Below, one piece after another: positions 9,298 to 20,708 of a DNA stretch of 64,000 nt. The stretch spans positions 239,082 to 303,081 of the forward strand of contig QANU01065991.1 in assembly GCA_003254905.1 (NCBI GenBank). Direction: 5' to 3'. Position numbers and translations under genes: made by a program. The first letter of the stretch is position 1, and the number at the start of each line of letters is the position of its first letter. The notes under the pieces were generated by a model, which was not told the DNA's origin, did no database searches, and saw nothing but the letters and a program-made list of their open reading frames with translations. The stretch is from Nissolia schottii. Taxonomy: Eukaryota > Streptophyta > Magnoliopsida > Fabales > Fabaceae.

Positions 9298-9958
9298 AAC
9301 GTAATCTATTCACATTTTTCACTCATTTATGTTGCAATAACAAGGAGAATGAGATATTAAATGCCACATGGCATTGGTGGTGAATGGTGATAGCCGTGAA
9401 ACCATTTCGATAGTGGTGGTCAGAAAACATGTAATGTAATGAGAAACAGAAGAAAAAACAGAATGCATATTATTATTCCATCCTACAAAGACAAAAAGCA
9501 AACCAAAGCTGCTAAATATACATCTTCCCGTAACTCTCGCTTATTATCATTTCCTATGATCCAAAATTTTCAACGACTTCTTTGGTCCGTTGTAAAAAGA
9601 TAAAGGAGAACATGTGCATGCAGCTCAAACCGTCGGCGCTGCATCAAAAAAAAGAAAAAAGAGAAAAATTTCCATAAAAAAAAAATCTGTTTTCTAGTAA
9701 TCAGAAGAACCATCAAAAGCTGGTTTATGCATTTTCCGTTGTTCTTTTCAACTTTTTTTCCACCTCATCTCCAATGAGGAGCCTCTGATGATGAAAAGAT
9801 TTCAACTTTGCATGAAGAATGGTTTTGGTTTCATGAATTTTCAAAAGGGGTCTTAAATTTGAAGGACTTGGCATCTTTTTTTTTTTTTTTGGAACCGCAT
9901 ATGGTGATTGTAACATTTGCATGATTTAGATTTTTCTTGGAAAAGTGAAGAAAAAAAA
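9298..9958. other. Intergenic / DnaJ promoter and 5' UTR
   Basis: The stretch is AT-rich with A runs near 9650 and a T run near 9880. It presumably holds the promoter and leader of the DnaJ gene. No distinct element was recognised. Confidence 0.45.
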
Positions 9959-11544
9959 ATGGGTGTAGATTACTACAATGTATTGAAGGTAGATAGAAAT
10001 GCAACGGAGGATGATCTGAAGAAAGCATATAGAAAGTTGGCGATGAAATGGCACCCTGACAAGAACCCTAACAACAAGAAAGAAGCTGAAGCCAAGTTCA
10101 AGCAGATCTCTGAGGCATATGAGGTAACAAATTCTTTTTCATCTCCTTTGGATTTGAAATTTGTTTTCTTCTCTTCAGGCATGTGTATTTTGCAATTGGA
10201 AATTTGGAATTGTGATAGCACCTGAAATGATTTGGTTGGTGGGAATGTAGGGAAGAGAAATGAAAGAAAGAAAGAAAGAAAGAAAGAATCATTCTTGAGG
10301 TTAGGATTAGGGATGTCTGATATGTGATTGTGCAATACATCATGGACTATTGATGAGGCAAATGGGCGATTTTGTATTCATGGCAGTAAATGACTGAATT
10401 TGATTGGATTTTGGGTCATAGTACGATGATGAATTGAATGAGAACTTCTAAACAAATGGGAAGTTGAGAGCTTGATGATATTGGATACTTCCATGAACAT
10501 TAGTTGAGATTAAAGTTCAATGGTCCAAAAAAGAAAAGCTTTCTAGAGTGCTAGCTAGATTATAATAATCTAAAAGAACTAGTTTTGGTTTGATTGATGA
10601 AAGATTTGCCTGAAATTACAGCTGGCTACAATTTCAGTAGTGTAAAATTGCAAGTTCGGGATTGAATGAGAACCTTGTTTGTGGAACCAGGTATTGAGTG
10701 ATCCTGAGAAGAAGGTGGTTTATGATCAGCATGGAGAGGAAGGGTTGAAGGATATGCCACCACCGGGAAACGAGCCAACGAGCGGGTTCAATCCCAGAGA
10801 TGCAGAGGATATCTTTGCAGAATTCTTCGGAAGCAACCCTTTCGGATTTGGATCATCTGGGCAGGGGAGGCCCGCGAGATTCCAATCCGGCGGAGCAATG
10901 GCGAAGAAGCCAGCAGCTGTGGAGACCAAATTGGCATGCAGCTTGGAGGAGTTGTACAGCGGATCCACGAGAAGAATGAAGATCTCAAGGACTGTGATGG
11001 ATGGCAACGGGTAAGAAGATCAAGGTTTCACATGATATATATTGTTTTGAGTACATGATTGATTGACCAATGCATGATGGCAACAGCTAGCTAACATGTC
11101 TTGTTCCTTCATGCAAGGCGGGCGGTTGAAGAAACGGAGATACTAAGCATGGATGTAAAGTCGGGGTGGAAGAAGGGAACCAAGATCACATTCCCGGATA
11201 AAGGGAACCAGCTGCGGCCAGACCTCGTGTTCGTGATAGAGGAGAAGCCTCATGAGATTTTCAAGAGGGATGGGAATGACCTTGTTGTGACCAAGATGGT
11301 GTCGTTGGCGGAGGCGATTGGAGGGACATGGGTCAACATCGTCACGCTGGATAGGCGCACCTTGAGTATCCCGGTGAGTGACATTGTCAGCCCCGGCTAC
11401 GAGCTCCTTGTGCCCATGGAAGGGATGCCCATAGCCAAGGACCCCGGCCACAGAGGTGACTTGAGGATCAAGTTCGAGGTCAAGTTCCCTACAAGCTTGA
11501 CTCCTGATCAAAGGGCACGACTCAAGAGAGCATTGCGGGCTTGA
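9959..11544 (+). CDS. Type II DnaJ / HSP40 co-chaperone (DNAJB-like)
   Basis: Three exons at 9959-10123, 10691-11010 and 11118-11544 join in frame with GT-AG introns to give 303 aa. Residues 1-70 form a J domain ([16 protein letters not shown]) with the HPD tripeptide at 32-34, which stimulates Hsp70 ATPase. A short Gly/Phe-rich linker follows ([11 protein letters not shown]). The C-terminal substrate-binding domains carry family blocks [45 protein letters not shown] and [15 protein letters not shown]. No CxxCxGxG zinc fingers are present, which places it in type II. It is cytosolic/nuclear by family. Plant relatives are usually about 330-350 aa; the difference lies in the G/F linker. The first intron falls just after the J-domain helices (ISEAYE|VLSDP). 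Confidence 0.95.
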
Positions 11545-12500
11545 CTTCACCATCCATCTTCAATGTTTCTCTTTCCTCTGCTGTTGCTAAAGCTTCTAAA
11601 GTTGGAACAAAGTTAAATGTCAATTGCTTCTACCTCCTCTCTCTTCTACTAGCACAATCCATCCTTCCACAACAAATTAATGATTGGAAAAAGACTCATG
11701 AGACCATGGATAAAATATAAAAAGCTACAATTATAAACTACCAATATTGTTTTCGTACATTAAAATATCATCTTATGAGACCATGGATAAATGCTACAAT
11801 TATAAAGCGCCATTATTGTTTTTGTACATTATTGTGAAAGCATACGCATAACGCTACAATTATGATAGCTGTATTATTATTTTTATTCATTATTTTGGAC
11901 ATAGGTAGGTATGCATATATCCCGAAGATACTTGCTTGACCAAGACAGGAAGTGTCAAAGCATCATCAGAAAACGTGTTGAGTAAACATTTAAATTTATG
12001 TCAGTAACCAATCAAAAGTTTATATTCAAATTATAGAATATACTAAATACATATTTAAAATGATTAAAAGTCAATCAAATTAATTTTTAAAAGTGACTAA
12101 TTTAACTAACATCAAAAGAGTAATTTAATTGACTTTTAACAATCTAAAAAAACAAATTTAATATTTTTCACATCTTGAAAACAAATAGATGTTTCACCTT
12201 GGAATCAAGTTTAAAGATTTACTCAAATCAAAACTAACAAAATCTTAATGTCACGAATGAACCAAATGCAAAATCTTAGCACCAGGAAAAAGAAAAAGGC
12301 GCATTGAAAATGTTCTCTGCACCATAATATTCACCGAAAACCCTAACCGTCGGCAAAAACTAAAACAGGAAAAATAAAAATAGCCATTCGTTTGTTCCAG
12401 AGGGGTGTGCATGACGCATTTATCACATAAGCTTACAAGGCTACAAATGTTTAAAAAGATTAACAAAAAGAAAAGGAACTAAACTTTATACCAAAAGAAG
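11545..12500. other. Intergenic region between convergent genes, with a short tandem repeat
   Basis: The 3' UTRs of the DnaJ gene and the minus-strand SPOC/TFIIS gene lie here. A decayed tandem repeat spans about 11699-11890; the block tgagaccatggataaa then gctacaattata appears about three times, with a first spacing of 76 bp. The rest is AT-rich without recognisable features. Confidence 0.5.
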
Positions 12501-15500
12501 CTAAAATCCCCTACTTCTAGCAACATTTTGAGGCCAGGCAGTGCCACCATAGTGCTGCCCGCCACTTGGATGCAGGTTGTTTCCCTGGGTAGAAGGACCC
12601 CACTGTGGGCCACCACCAAAGTTTCGTTGGCCATGTGTCACATTCACAGGGGCTTGCAGATGTTGCGTTGGCATAATCGGCTGGTGGTGTGGTGAACCCG
12701 GAAATAGTTGATTCAGCACGTGAGGTCTAAGGTGAAAGTTGTGCATTGTTGTAGCCGCCATTTGAGGAGGAAACTGGTTCTGTGCAGTTTGTGGCTGCCA
12801 TTCAGGTATGTCATCATCATCATCATTCCATGGTTGAATGGAACCCCCAAATTTATCCTGCCAGTTAACTGAAGGCGGTACACTTGTTTTGTTTTGACCA
12901 TATTTGTGCACAAGCTCCCTCATTTGGTCTACAGGGCGTGATGGTGCTTGGTTAACCGAGTGCAAAGGGATCATACCCTGCCCCATAGGTTTTCTAACCA
13001 TGTGCGATGACGTAGTTGAACTGCCCGAGAAATTGTACTCGGGTAGGTCATCCTCAGTTCGGGCCGGCGGCGGCCCAAACCCAGGAGGAACATCATCGTC
13101 ATCGTCGTCATCATGTAGGGGCCCAGTCTCGGGGTTCTTATGGCCCAAAGAGGGCACTGCTGTGCGGGAGGGATGATTAGCATTCACATTAGTACTAGCA
13201 TCTTGCTCTCTCCTAGAGATGTATTGCCTTTTAGTGCTACTATGTTTGTGGTGTGATGATTCTGTGGGTGATATTAAATTAGTTTTTCTCCATACAATAA
13301 CACCAATTAGGCCAATATCAATAGAATTAACTGCTTCAATTTGTTCCTTTGGAAGAATCTTGCTGAGCATTTCAACTGTTTTCTTATGAGGTGGGCAAAA
13401 GTAAAGTTCAACTCCTTGCATAGGCTCAGCAAATCCCACTCTCTCGTCCGAAATATACGACTCAGCCACCTGGCATGCATACATGTCTAATATATCAAAA
13501 ACAATTCACAGCTGGAAAGTAGACACACACAAACCAACACTAAAAATTCAACATAAAATTTCATCATATATCATTACCTCGCGGAGACTTGATTGCTGGT
13601 TAGGAGATGACCCTTTCGAAACAAAGTGTAACACCTGCAGTACAAAAGAAACGTTTTAAATTATACATAGCCCGAAATGGATAAACTAAGTCAATATAAT
13701 CCCATCACAAAAACATCAAAACCGGCGAGTGGCCTCAGTTTTGAGGTCAAATTCAAACCCAGTCAACAACGCTCATCATTGCAACATCCTAATGGTCCCA
13801 TGTCTCTCTTCCAACCTAACCCAATGAGTCCGCTTGGTATTCCCTCAGTCGGAAGGAAAATTTGGGCATGAATTTACATAATTTTTAATATAAACTCGTT
13901 CCGGAATTTATCATACCCTTTTGTTTTCATTTTGTCTCCGCCAAAATATCTTTAAAAACGTATAAATTTAACTTGAAAGTTTCTGAGCATGAAGTGTCCA
14001 AAGGATGGGAAGCTGTTTTATTCAAGCCACAAGATATCATAATATTTTACCAAAAATAATTCAATCTCGCAATACATTTTTGACAGTGATAAACAATTTT
14101 ACGGGCGTCACAAACGCACTATTCGATTTCTATCTCCATAAAAATACGTTTCTAATTTATTTTAAATTTGTCATTCCAAAAAAATCCCCAACCCCACCAG
14201 CCTTAAAAACTATGCGTATTCTGACACAACTACCAACCACTCCTCCACCGGCTCCTTGCGTCCTTTATCTCTTTAAACAAAGGAAACGAGACAAACAAAT
14301 TATGGAACTCAAGATACACCTTGAACATGACATGAAAGAAAGGATTAGCATCAAACTGCAACATAAAATTCTTTTCTCTATCTTTTGTTATCATTTCTTG
14401 GTGCATGGACGGTGACATAAACACACAATATACTAGTCTAGTACAATAAAAAGAAACTTGAGATACCATGATAGCACGACTTCTTGACTGAGGAAGCTCT
14501 TGCAGAAATTTCTCAAATGCATCAAGCCGAACCCTTCCCTTGATCTCAAGAAACCCTGGCCAGTCTTTTGCAGAAGTTTTCTCACCACTTCACAAAGAAT
14601 ATAACAAAAAATCAGAAAACGGAACTGAAAAGAAATATTGATTCTCTTCAAACAATAGTCCAGTACACCTCAACTATTTATTTTCAATAAAAATAAGTTA
14701 AAACTAAAAATAATGTCAAGTGTCCCTCAGCATAACAGCAATTCTACCAGTCAGACCACTCCAACCAAAGGAGATTGGAAAAACAAAAAATTGCCATTCA
14801 AACCTAAAGACAATCTTCAGCTTTTTCATGGCAATTAAGAAATAATATTGAAGACCACCTGATTTGGATTTTGGACTGTTTGCAAGCATGGACACAAAAG
14901 GCCATAAAAATGCACTAAAAGAACAAAATGACATATACTATGTAGTTAGTGTCCCTAGTTACCATATCAACAATTAGGAAAAGAGTTGGCCCCAATAACA
15001 TACAATAATTGTCTCTCTGAGTGTTTTTGGTTAATGCTTATAAAAAAATAACTTAGCAAAGATACTTAAAAGAAACTTCAAAAAAAAATTATAAAAAAAA
15101 CTACCTTGCCAAAACCTTATTCACACACAAAAGGTCCCAACCAACAAAAACTCAAATTACGTTTTGTTATAATTTTATAACACAGCATGCAAGAGAACTT
15201 GAAGTAAAAAAAACCTGCTGCTTATAAAAGGAGAGCAGCTTAAATACACAGACAGAGGTCCTCAGCAAAGTGGCAACTTATCATAAAGACGTACCAACAA
15301 TTAGTAGACTACCTTTTGAATATGCTCAAGACTGAATGAGTGGTAGAGATATTTGATTGAAGCACTCCCTCCCAGATGCATTCACCCTTAATGGGTACTG
15401 TAGTTTTTGGATACACGTTATTATTACCATCTCTCTCTTCTGCATGAAAATTACTGGTTCTCAGCTCAGCATCACGGGAAGCAGCCTTCCTGTCATCAGT

Positions 15501-17603
15501 TGACCTTTCCTTGCTCTGATCATCAGTTGGCTTTATGTAAGCTTGACTATCACTGCATCTTGTATCAGAAGAAACAGCCTCAGATTCTGCATTAACCTGT
15601 GTTTTCCTTTCAGCATCTGGATTGACACGTGTGCTTTGAAACTTCTCAAACTTATCAGAAGTGACATCAGCTTGCTCACTTGGAGTTATATCAGAAGATT
15701 TTGATTTAGATCCAACCTCAGAATCATCCTTGTCTGAGCCAGATGCCACCTTTCCAGATTCCGCCGGTAAATTTTCAAATGGTGGCTCAGAATGAAGGGA
15801 TTCCATGAATTCATCAAGAGAGACAATTGGCGGAAGGAAGTCAGGGTCCTTCAATGCATCATCTGTCATAAGCCCTTGCATTGGATCAGTCCCATCATTG
15901 GAAGAAATGGTAATGGAAAACGAATTACCCCTCTGTAAATTGCTCTTCTCACCATCAGTCTTCTCATCGCCTTTGACCCCATCAGGTTTGGAAGTAGAAG
16001 AGGCTTCCCCATCCTTTTTAATTGTTTGGCTTCGTGCAACTGATGTTGTGCCACCAGAGACCTCCTGCATTGAGGCGTTGTCTTCATGTTCAACTTCCAC
16101 CTGAAATTCACCTTTATGCGTTTTCTTCACTAAACGTCGAATATCAACATCAGAATCAGGTAAAACCACCATTTGCGCAAGCTCCTCAGCCTTGGCTATC
16201 CGCCATTGGGAAAGCTCCTTTGAAGCAAGTTCCTCTGCGGTCATGGAACATAATCTCTCTGGGGGGATTTCACCAGACATAACTCGTTCTCTAAGTTCAG
16301 GGTTATTTCGATCTTTCAAATTGAATAAAAGGGACCTCCCCTTCTCTTTGTACTTCTTATTCGCACCTCCAAACAGTTTGAAGAGTTCTGCTTCTATCCT
16401 TGATGCTAAAACTTCAGGTGAAGGGACCACCTCCCTACAACCTCCACCGATTTCTGCAGGTCCCAGTCTTGGCTCCATAATAGTTTGACTTTCGCTTTGA
16501 TTGTCCATGCCTACCATATCAGATAATACCCATGAAAGACCATTTCCCTGCAAAAGATCATCTTTCACAAAAAAACTATCACTGAAAGGAACATCATCAG
16601 TAGTCAAAGTGTAACTTGACTGGAAGTCTTGCTTATCACAGTTCAATACTTCCATAGAACCCAGTATATTTTCATTATTTGATACATTTGTGGTGTCCGC
16701 TTCAAAATCCTTGAATTTTTCAGAAAAATCTTCGTTAGAGGTTGTACTCTTTGACTGCTCTCCCGTCACATGGTCAACTGAACCAGCTGAATCAAAAGAG
16801 GAATGAACAGATTCAGAAATTTCCTGCCTTTGATCTGGAGCAGTAGCCCCAGAAGCAGGTGCTGCCCCAGCCCACTGAGACCTGTTCTCTACTTTATCCT
16901 GAGTACTGGCAGCCTCATTCGGTGTATTATTGTTTGGAGCCAGAGGTTTATCTTGCTTAGAGACCAAGGCCAGTGTAGCGGCTAATGACTCCCTCATCTT
17001 GGACCTAACACTGTCAGAAGATTCAGTTTGCACCTTCGGCGGCTGCTTCATCTGTACATTCTGACTTTTAGAATTTGAGGACCGCGGTGCACCTGATTTA
17101 CTGGAAGTTGATTCAGTCACAGTCTGTGTTTTTCTCTTACTGGGTGCTGCCAAATACTGTGACCGGGAGGCATTGGAAAGAGATTGCATCTGAGCAGAAC
17201 CCTTATTTGAGGTATTAGATGCTTGCTGCAACCAAGGTCTATTTCCCGCTTGCGCAACCCGCTTGTTAGATGTCACAGAACCACTGGACGATAGTTCCAT
17301 CGGTACCTTTCGCTTGGGAGTTGTTGACAGTTGTTGTGGCCCCATGTTCATATGTGCTTCTACCCGACCACTCTGCATAACTGAAATTGGTAGGCCCTGA
17401 GACCTGGGATCACCAGGCCCGGCTCTCATTAATCCAACATGATCACTCGAGGTTGCCGGCTGCTGTGACATCGGATCACCAGATACAGGACCTAAGAACC
17501 CCATGTCCATCTGTCTCCCCGATGAATCAGCTTTGTTCGTAATTTGCTGCAACTGAGCCATCTGCAAGCTTGGCATATGCTCCGAAACTAGATTGTTGGA
17601 CAT
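12501..17603 (-). CDS. SPOC-domain and TFIIS-central-domain nuclear protein (DIDO/Spen-like family of plants)
   Basis: Four coding exons on the minus strand (17603-15313, 14587-14467, 13634-13578, 13469-12501) join in phase to encode about 1145 aa. The Ser/Gln-rich N-terminus has basic patches (PKRKVP, APSKRK) that look like nuclear signals. SVRSKMRESLAATLALV (about 199-215) is the first helix of a TFIIS central domain. The rest of that domain follows only at about 395-510 (LASRIEAELFKLFGGANKKY through LASKELSQWR), after an acidic, low-complexity insert of about 180 residues. A SPOC domain starts at about 736 (CIWEGVLQSNIS) and ends near 885 (GVIVWRK), spread over all four exons. The tail has an acidic run of aspartates followed by VPPGFGPPP. 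SPOC proteins bind phosphorylated Pol II CTD or histone-modifying partners in other eukaryotes. A transcription-linked role is inferred. There is a 5' UTR intron (donor near 18046, acceptor just before 17617). Confidence 0.92.
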
Positions 17604-17616
17604 CCTAGCCTCTCTG

Positions 17617-18180
17617 CAGCATTAATTATGAATAACACAAACCACACAAGACCAATAGACGGTTTTTTGACCTGAAAAATGTTCATAACATGTTACCAGC
17701 TTGATCAAGGGACATTTAAATCACACAACACTTGTCCCACAGTGACCACTTCAACAGTCTTTATTCAAATTAAACAGGATCTTATCATAATCCACAGTTA
17801 TCAAAAGAGAGGGAAACGATAACATATACAATCCCACAGCGTTCAAAGCAATCATAAAATAAAAAAAGCAAAACTAAAGCTGCTGAGTTTGCAGAAATCA
17901 ATCGCTGCAATTAAATCGATCATAAAAACCATCAAAAGCTAACAAATCAACGGCATCAGCAAGTGTTGTTGCTTCTTACAACAAATGGGGCGAAAAAAAC
18001 CAATCGATAGAATCAAATGGATCAATTACGAAATGAATGAGGTTACCTTCGGCACGATACCACGATAGCAGTTGTTGAATCACCGATGCGTTGGGCGGCG
18101 GAGAAAGGAGCTTGGAAACCCTAACCCTAACGAGGAAGAGAGAAAGAAGACGATAACGATAAGGGGGAAGAGAACGATGA
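17617..18180 (-). other. 5' leader region of the SPOC/TFIIS gene with a 5' UTR intron
   Basis: On the minus strand a non-coding exon ends with a donor (gtaacctc at about 18046). An acceptor (ctgcag) sits just upstream of agaggctaggATG. The presumed transcription start is near 18100-18180. Confidence 0.55.
18116..18130 (+). promoter_or_regulatory. Telo-box-like motif (AAACCCTAACCCTAA)
   Basis: Two telomere-type units lie in the 5' UTR or promoter of the minus-strand SPOC/TFIIS gene. Short telo boxes near the start site are common in plant housekeeping and translation-related genes, where they bind Myb-type telobox factors. Function here is inferred. Confidence 0.4.
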
Positions 18181-18353
18181 GGTGGGTAATTTTAAAATGT
18201 GGATATTCAGTCTCACACGATATGAGCCGCAAGCATCTCTTCTCTTCTCACGCTCTTGATTCTTCTATTACTTTAATACCTAAACGCAGCGTTTCACTAT
18301 TCTTTCTTTTTTCTTTTTTTCCTTTTTTTAATGGAATTTTTTTGTTTTCTTAA

Positions 18354-20708
18354 AATTACATTTTTTAAAAATGAAATAGTCACTGCTATCCATTAATTCT
18401 TTCAATTAAATATTTAAACTACAATAATTTTGTAGTTAAACTTTATGTCAAATTATATTTAATCTATTATCGAAAGTAGTTTCTTACATACATCATGGGG
18501 TAAATACCCATGTTATTTAATTTATTTATTTTTAATAATTTTTACAATTAAATTCATCAAATTTTGTTATTATTTCATGATCTAATATAACATATTGACG
18601 GATTATATGATCTAATATGATAAATTAGTATTTTTCAATACAATTTTTTTAGAGAGGTGCATCGTAAACTCATGATCCACAAATTTCTAAATCTCTTATA
18701 AGTTGGCTCTTTCAATTATTTGACTAAGGAAAAGTTTATTACAATCATATAGAACATGAAATAATAACAAAATTTGATGAAATAATAATTTAATTGTAAA
18801 AAGTTGTAAAAAAATAATAAATTATATAGCATGAAGTATTTACCCCATGGAATAGGTGAATAATCACTATTATTAAAATGTTAGATAACGAAGTATCCAG
18901 ATTTATGAGCGCTACGCGTAAAAAAAATTACTATTTTTTCTTAATTTCTCTTTTGTTACCTCATTAAATATTCCTTAAAAACTTATCAATATGTTAAAAA
19001 AAACTCAAATATAGTTAACAATAAATTTAGAATAACCAAAAAAAAAAAATCTCACATGAGCAATATCAAAATAAACTAAATTAAATTAATTTTTTTCACA
19101 TGATTTACTTTAAATTTTTTTAAAAAATATCTTAATACTTTTAAAAAACATTAGATGGAAAAATTTTGTTAAAAAAATTAAAGACTTTAATACTTGATAC
19201 TCATAAATCTTGTCAAGTCATTTAGTAAAAGCATTGTATTCAAAAATTATTGTAACTTAAGAAATTAATTAAAATTTTTATAAATTTCAATAATTCTTTG
19301 TAAATGAATTAAAGTTTAAGAATGTAATTGAGAGCTTTGATAGTTAATGTTGCCTATTTAAATTGGAATAAAAAGTGACTGAAAGTTTAAAGGTTAAATT
19401 AAAGGATTTAAAAGTTCAAGACCTACTTGCAGTTGAGTGAAAATTTAGGGGGCCTGCATACTATTTTTCCTTAATTTTTTTTATTATAAGAGTTTTGCTA
19501 CTTTTTAATTTTAGACAACATTTATTATTTCTTTTTTTAGTATATACTCTTATTTAATGAGAGTAATAGATGAAAGATAGAGTAATTGATGAAGAAATTA
19601 ATAGGAATAATTTTGTAAGATAATATTTAATTTTTTTATAACTTTAAGATTTTTCAATCATTTATTTAATGCTCATACTAAATAAAAAGTGAACAATTAT
19701 TTAAAAACGATGAATAATAAGTTTTTTTTATTGAAAAAGTATAAAAAAACTAAGTGTCTAATACATTGAAAAAGTCAATGACACTTGTTCACTAAACTCT
19801 TATTAATAAATAGTTTTAACATTTAACAATAAAGAATGTCTATAAAAAAAATACTTATTTTCCACTACTGAATTACCAACCTTCAAACCCTATTCTAAAT
19901 TAATATCGTTGAAATGACCCAAATCTTGAATCTTTAAACAAGGTAATCTCCCATCCAAGTGATATATAATTATAGTCTTTCAATCTTTTAATTAAATATC
20001 CTTAAATTGATACATTTAGTTAAAAAAATAAATATTTTTTCATATAATGTAATTTCCAATTCACTTCATTTCTTGTTTGAATTTTATTATCTTTAGTTTG
20101 TACCGAGAGATTATCCACTCCACCAATTACGCAAATATGAAAATGACTACCAATATGTTTAATTTTTTGACTCTAAAATTAATTGTGGACTATTAAAAGT
20201 GAGAATTTTTCATTTTTTACATGCCATTAGAATTGATTCTGCCCTACCCAAACTGAAATCCAAACCCACACTTAAGTTGAATCAAAATTGCTGATTTCAT
20301 TTCATACCATATGGATTATCACACTTGATAAAAGTTCCATCTTTATTTTGCCATACTTATTCTATAGTAAAATTATTATGAATAAATAAATCTACGAAAG
20401 AGAAGATAATTGCCAATAAAAATTGTGAAAATGGCAACATATCATTCTATATACTTTTCATCAATGGAAGAAAAAAGCAACTAACACTATGTATATTCCT
20501 GTTAACATTCAGCTGATTAACATGGCCATTGCCACGTAACAGCCAACTTAAAGTTCCACAATGAAAAAAAGAGAAGAAAAATATCTGAACAAAAATGAAA
20601 TGGAATGGATGGACTAAGAATCAGATATCCATATCCAAGGAAAAGAGTGCTACAAAGTGTGCGTATATATGAGTGTATATATTATATAACTAGATAACTA
20701 GAATACGA
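18354..20708. other. AT-rich intergenic DNA
   Basis: Apart from the inverted-repeat element at 18494-18849, no gene or clear repeat is seen. The last 150 bp or so next to 20709 are presumably the 3' UTR of the RING gene. Confidence 0.5.
18494..18849. mobile_element. Inverted-repeat (MITE-like) element
   Basis: The left arm begins catggggtaaatac and the right arm ends with its complement gtatttaccccatg. The arms continue to match inwards for about 90-100 bp, with shared blocks tttacaattaaatt and catcaaattttgttattatt. Total length is about 356 bp. The element is AT-rich and non-coding. No convincing target-site duplication was found, so the superfamily is open. Confidence 0.65.

Noticed and set aside
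12904-13176. ORF opposite the SPOC gene's last exon, and similar antisense ORFs at 15805, 16192, 23795 and 23908
   Set aside because: They are shadows of strong coding exons on the minus strand; no independent motifs or start signals.
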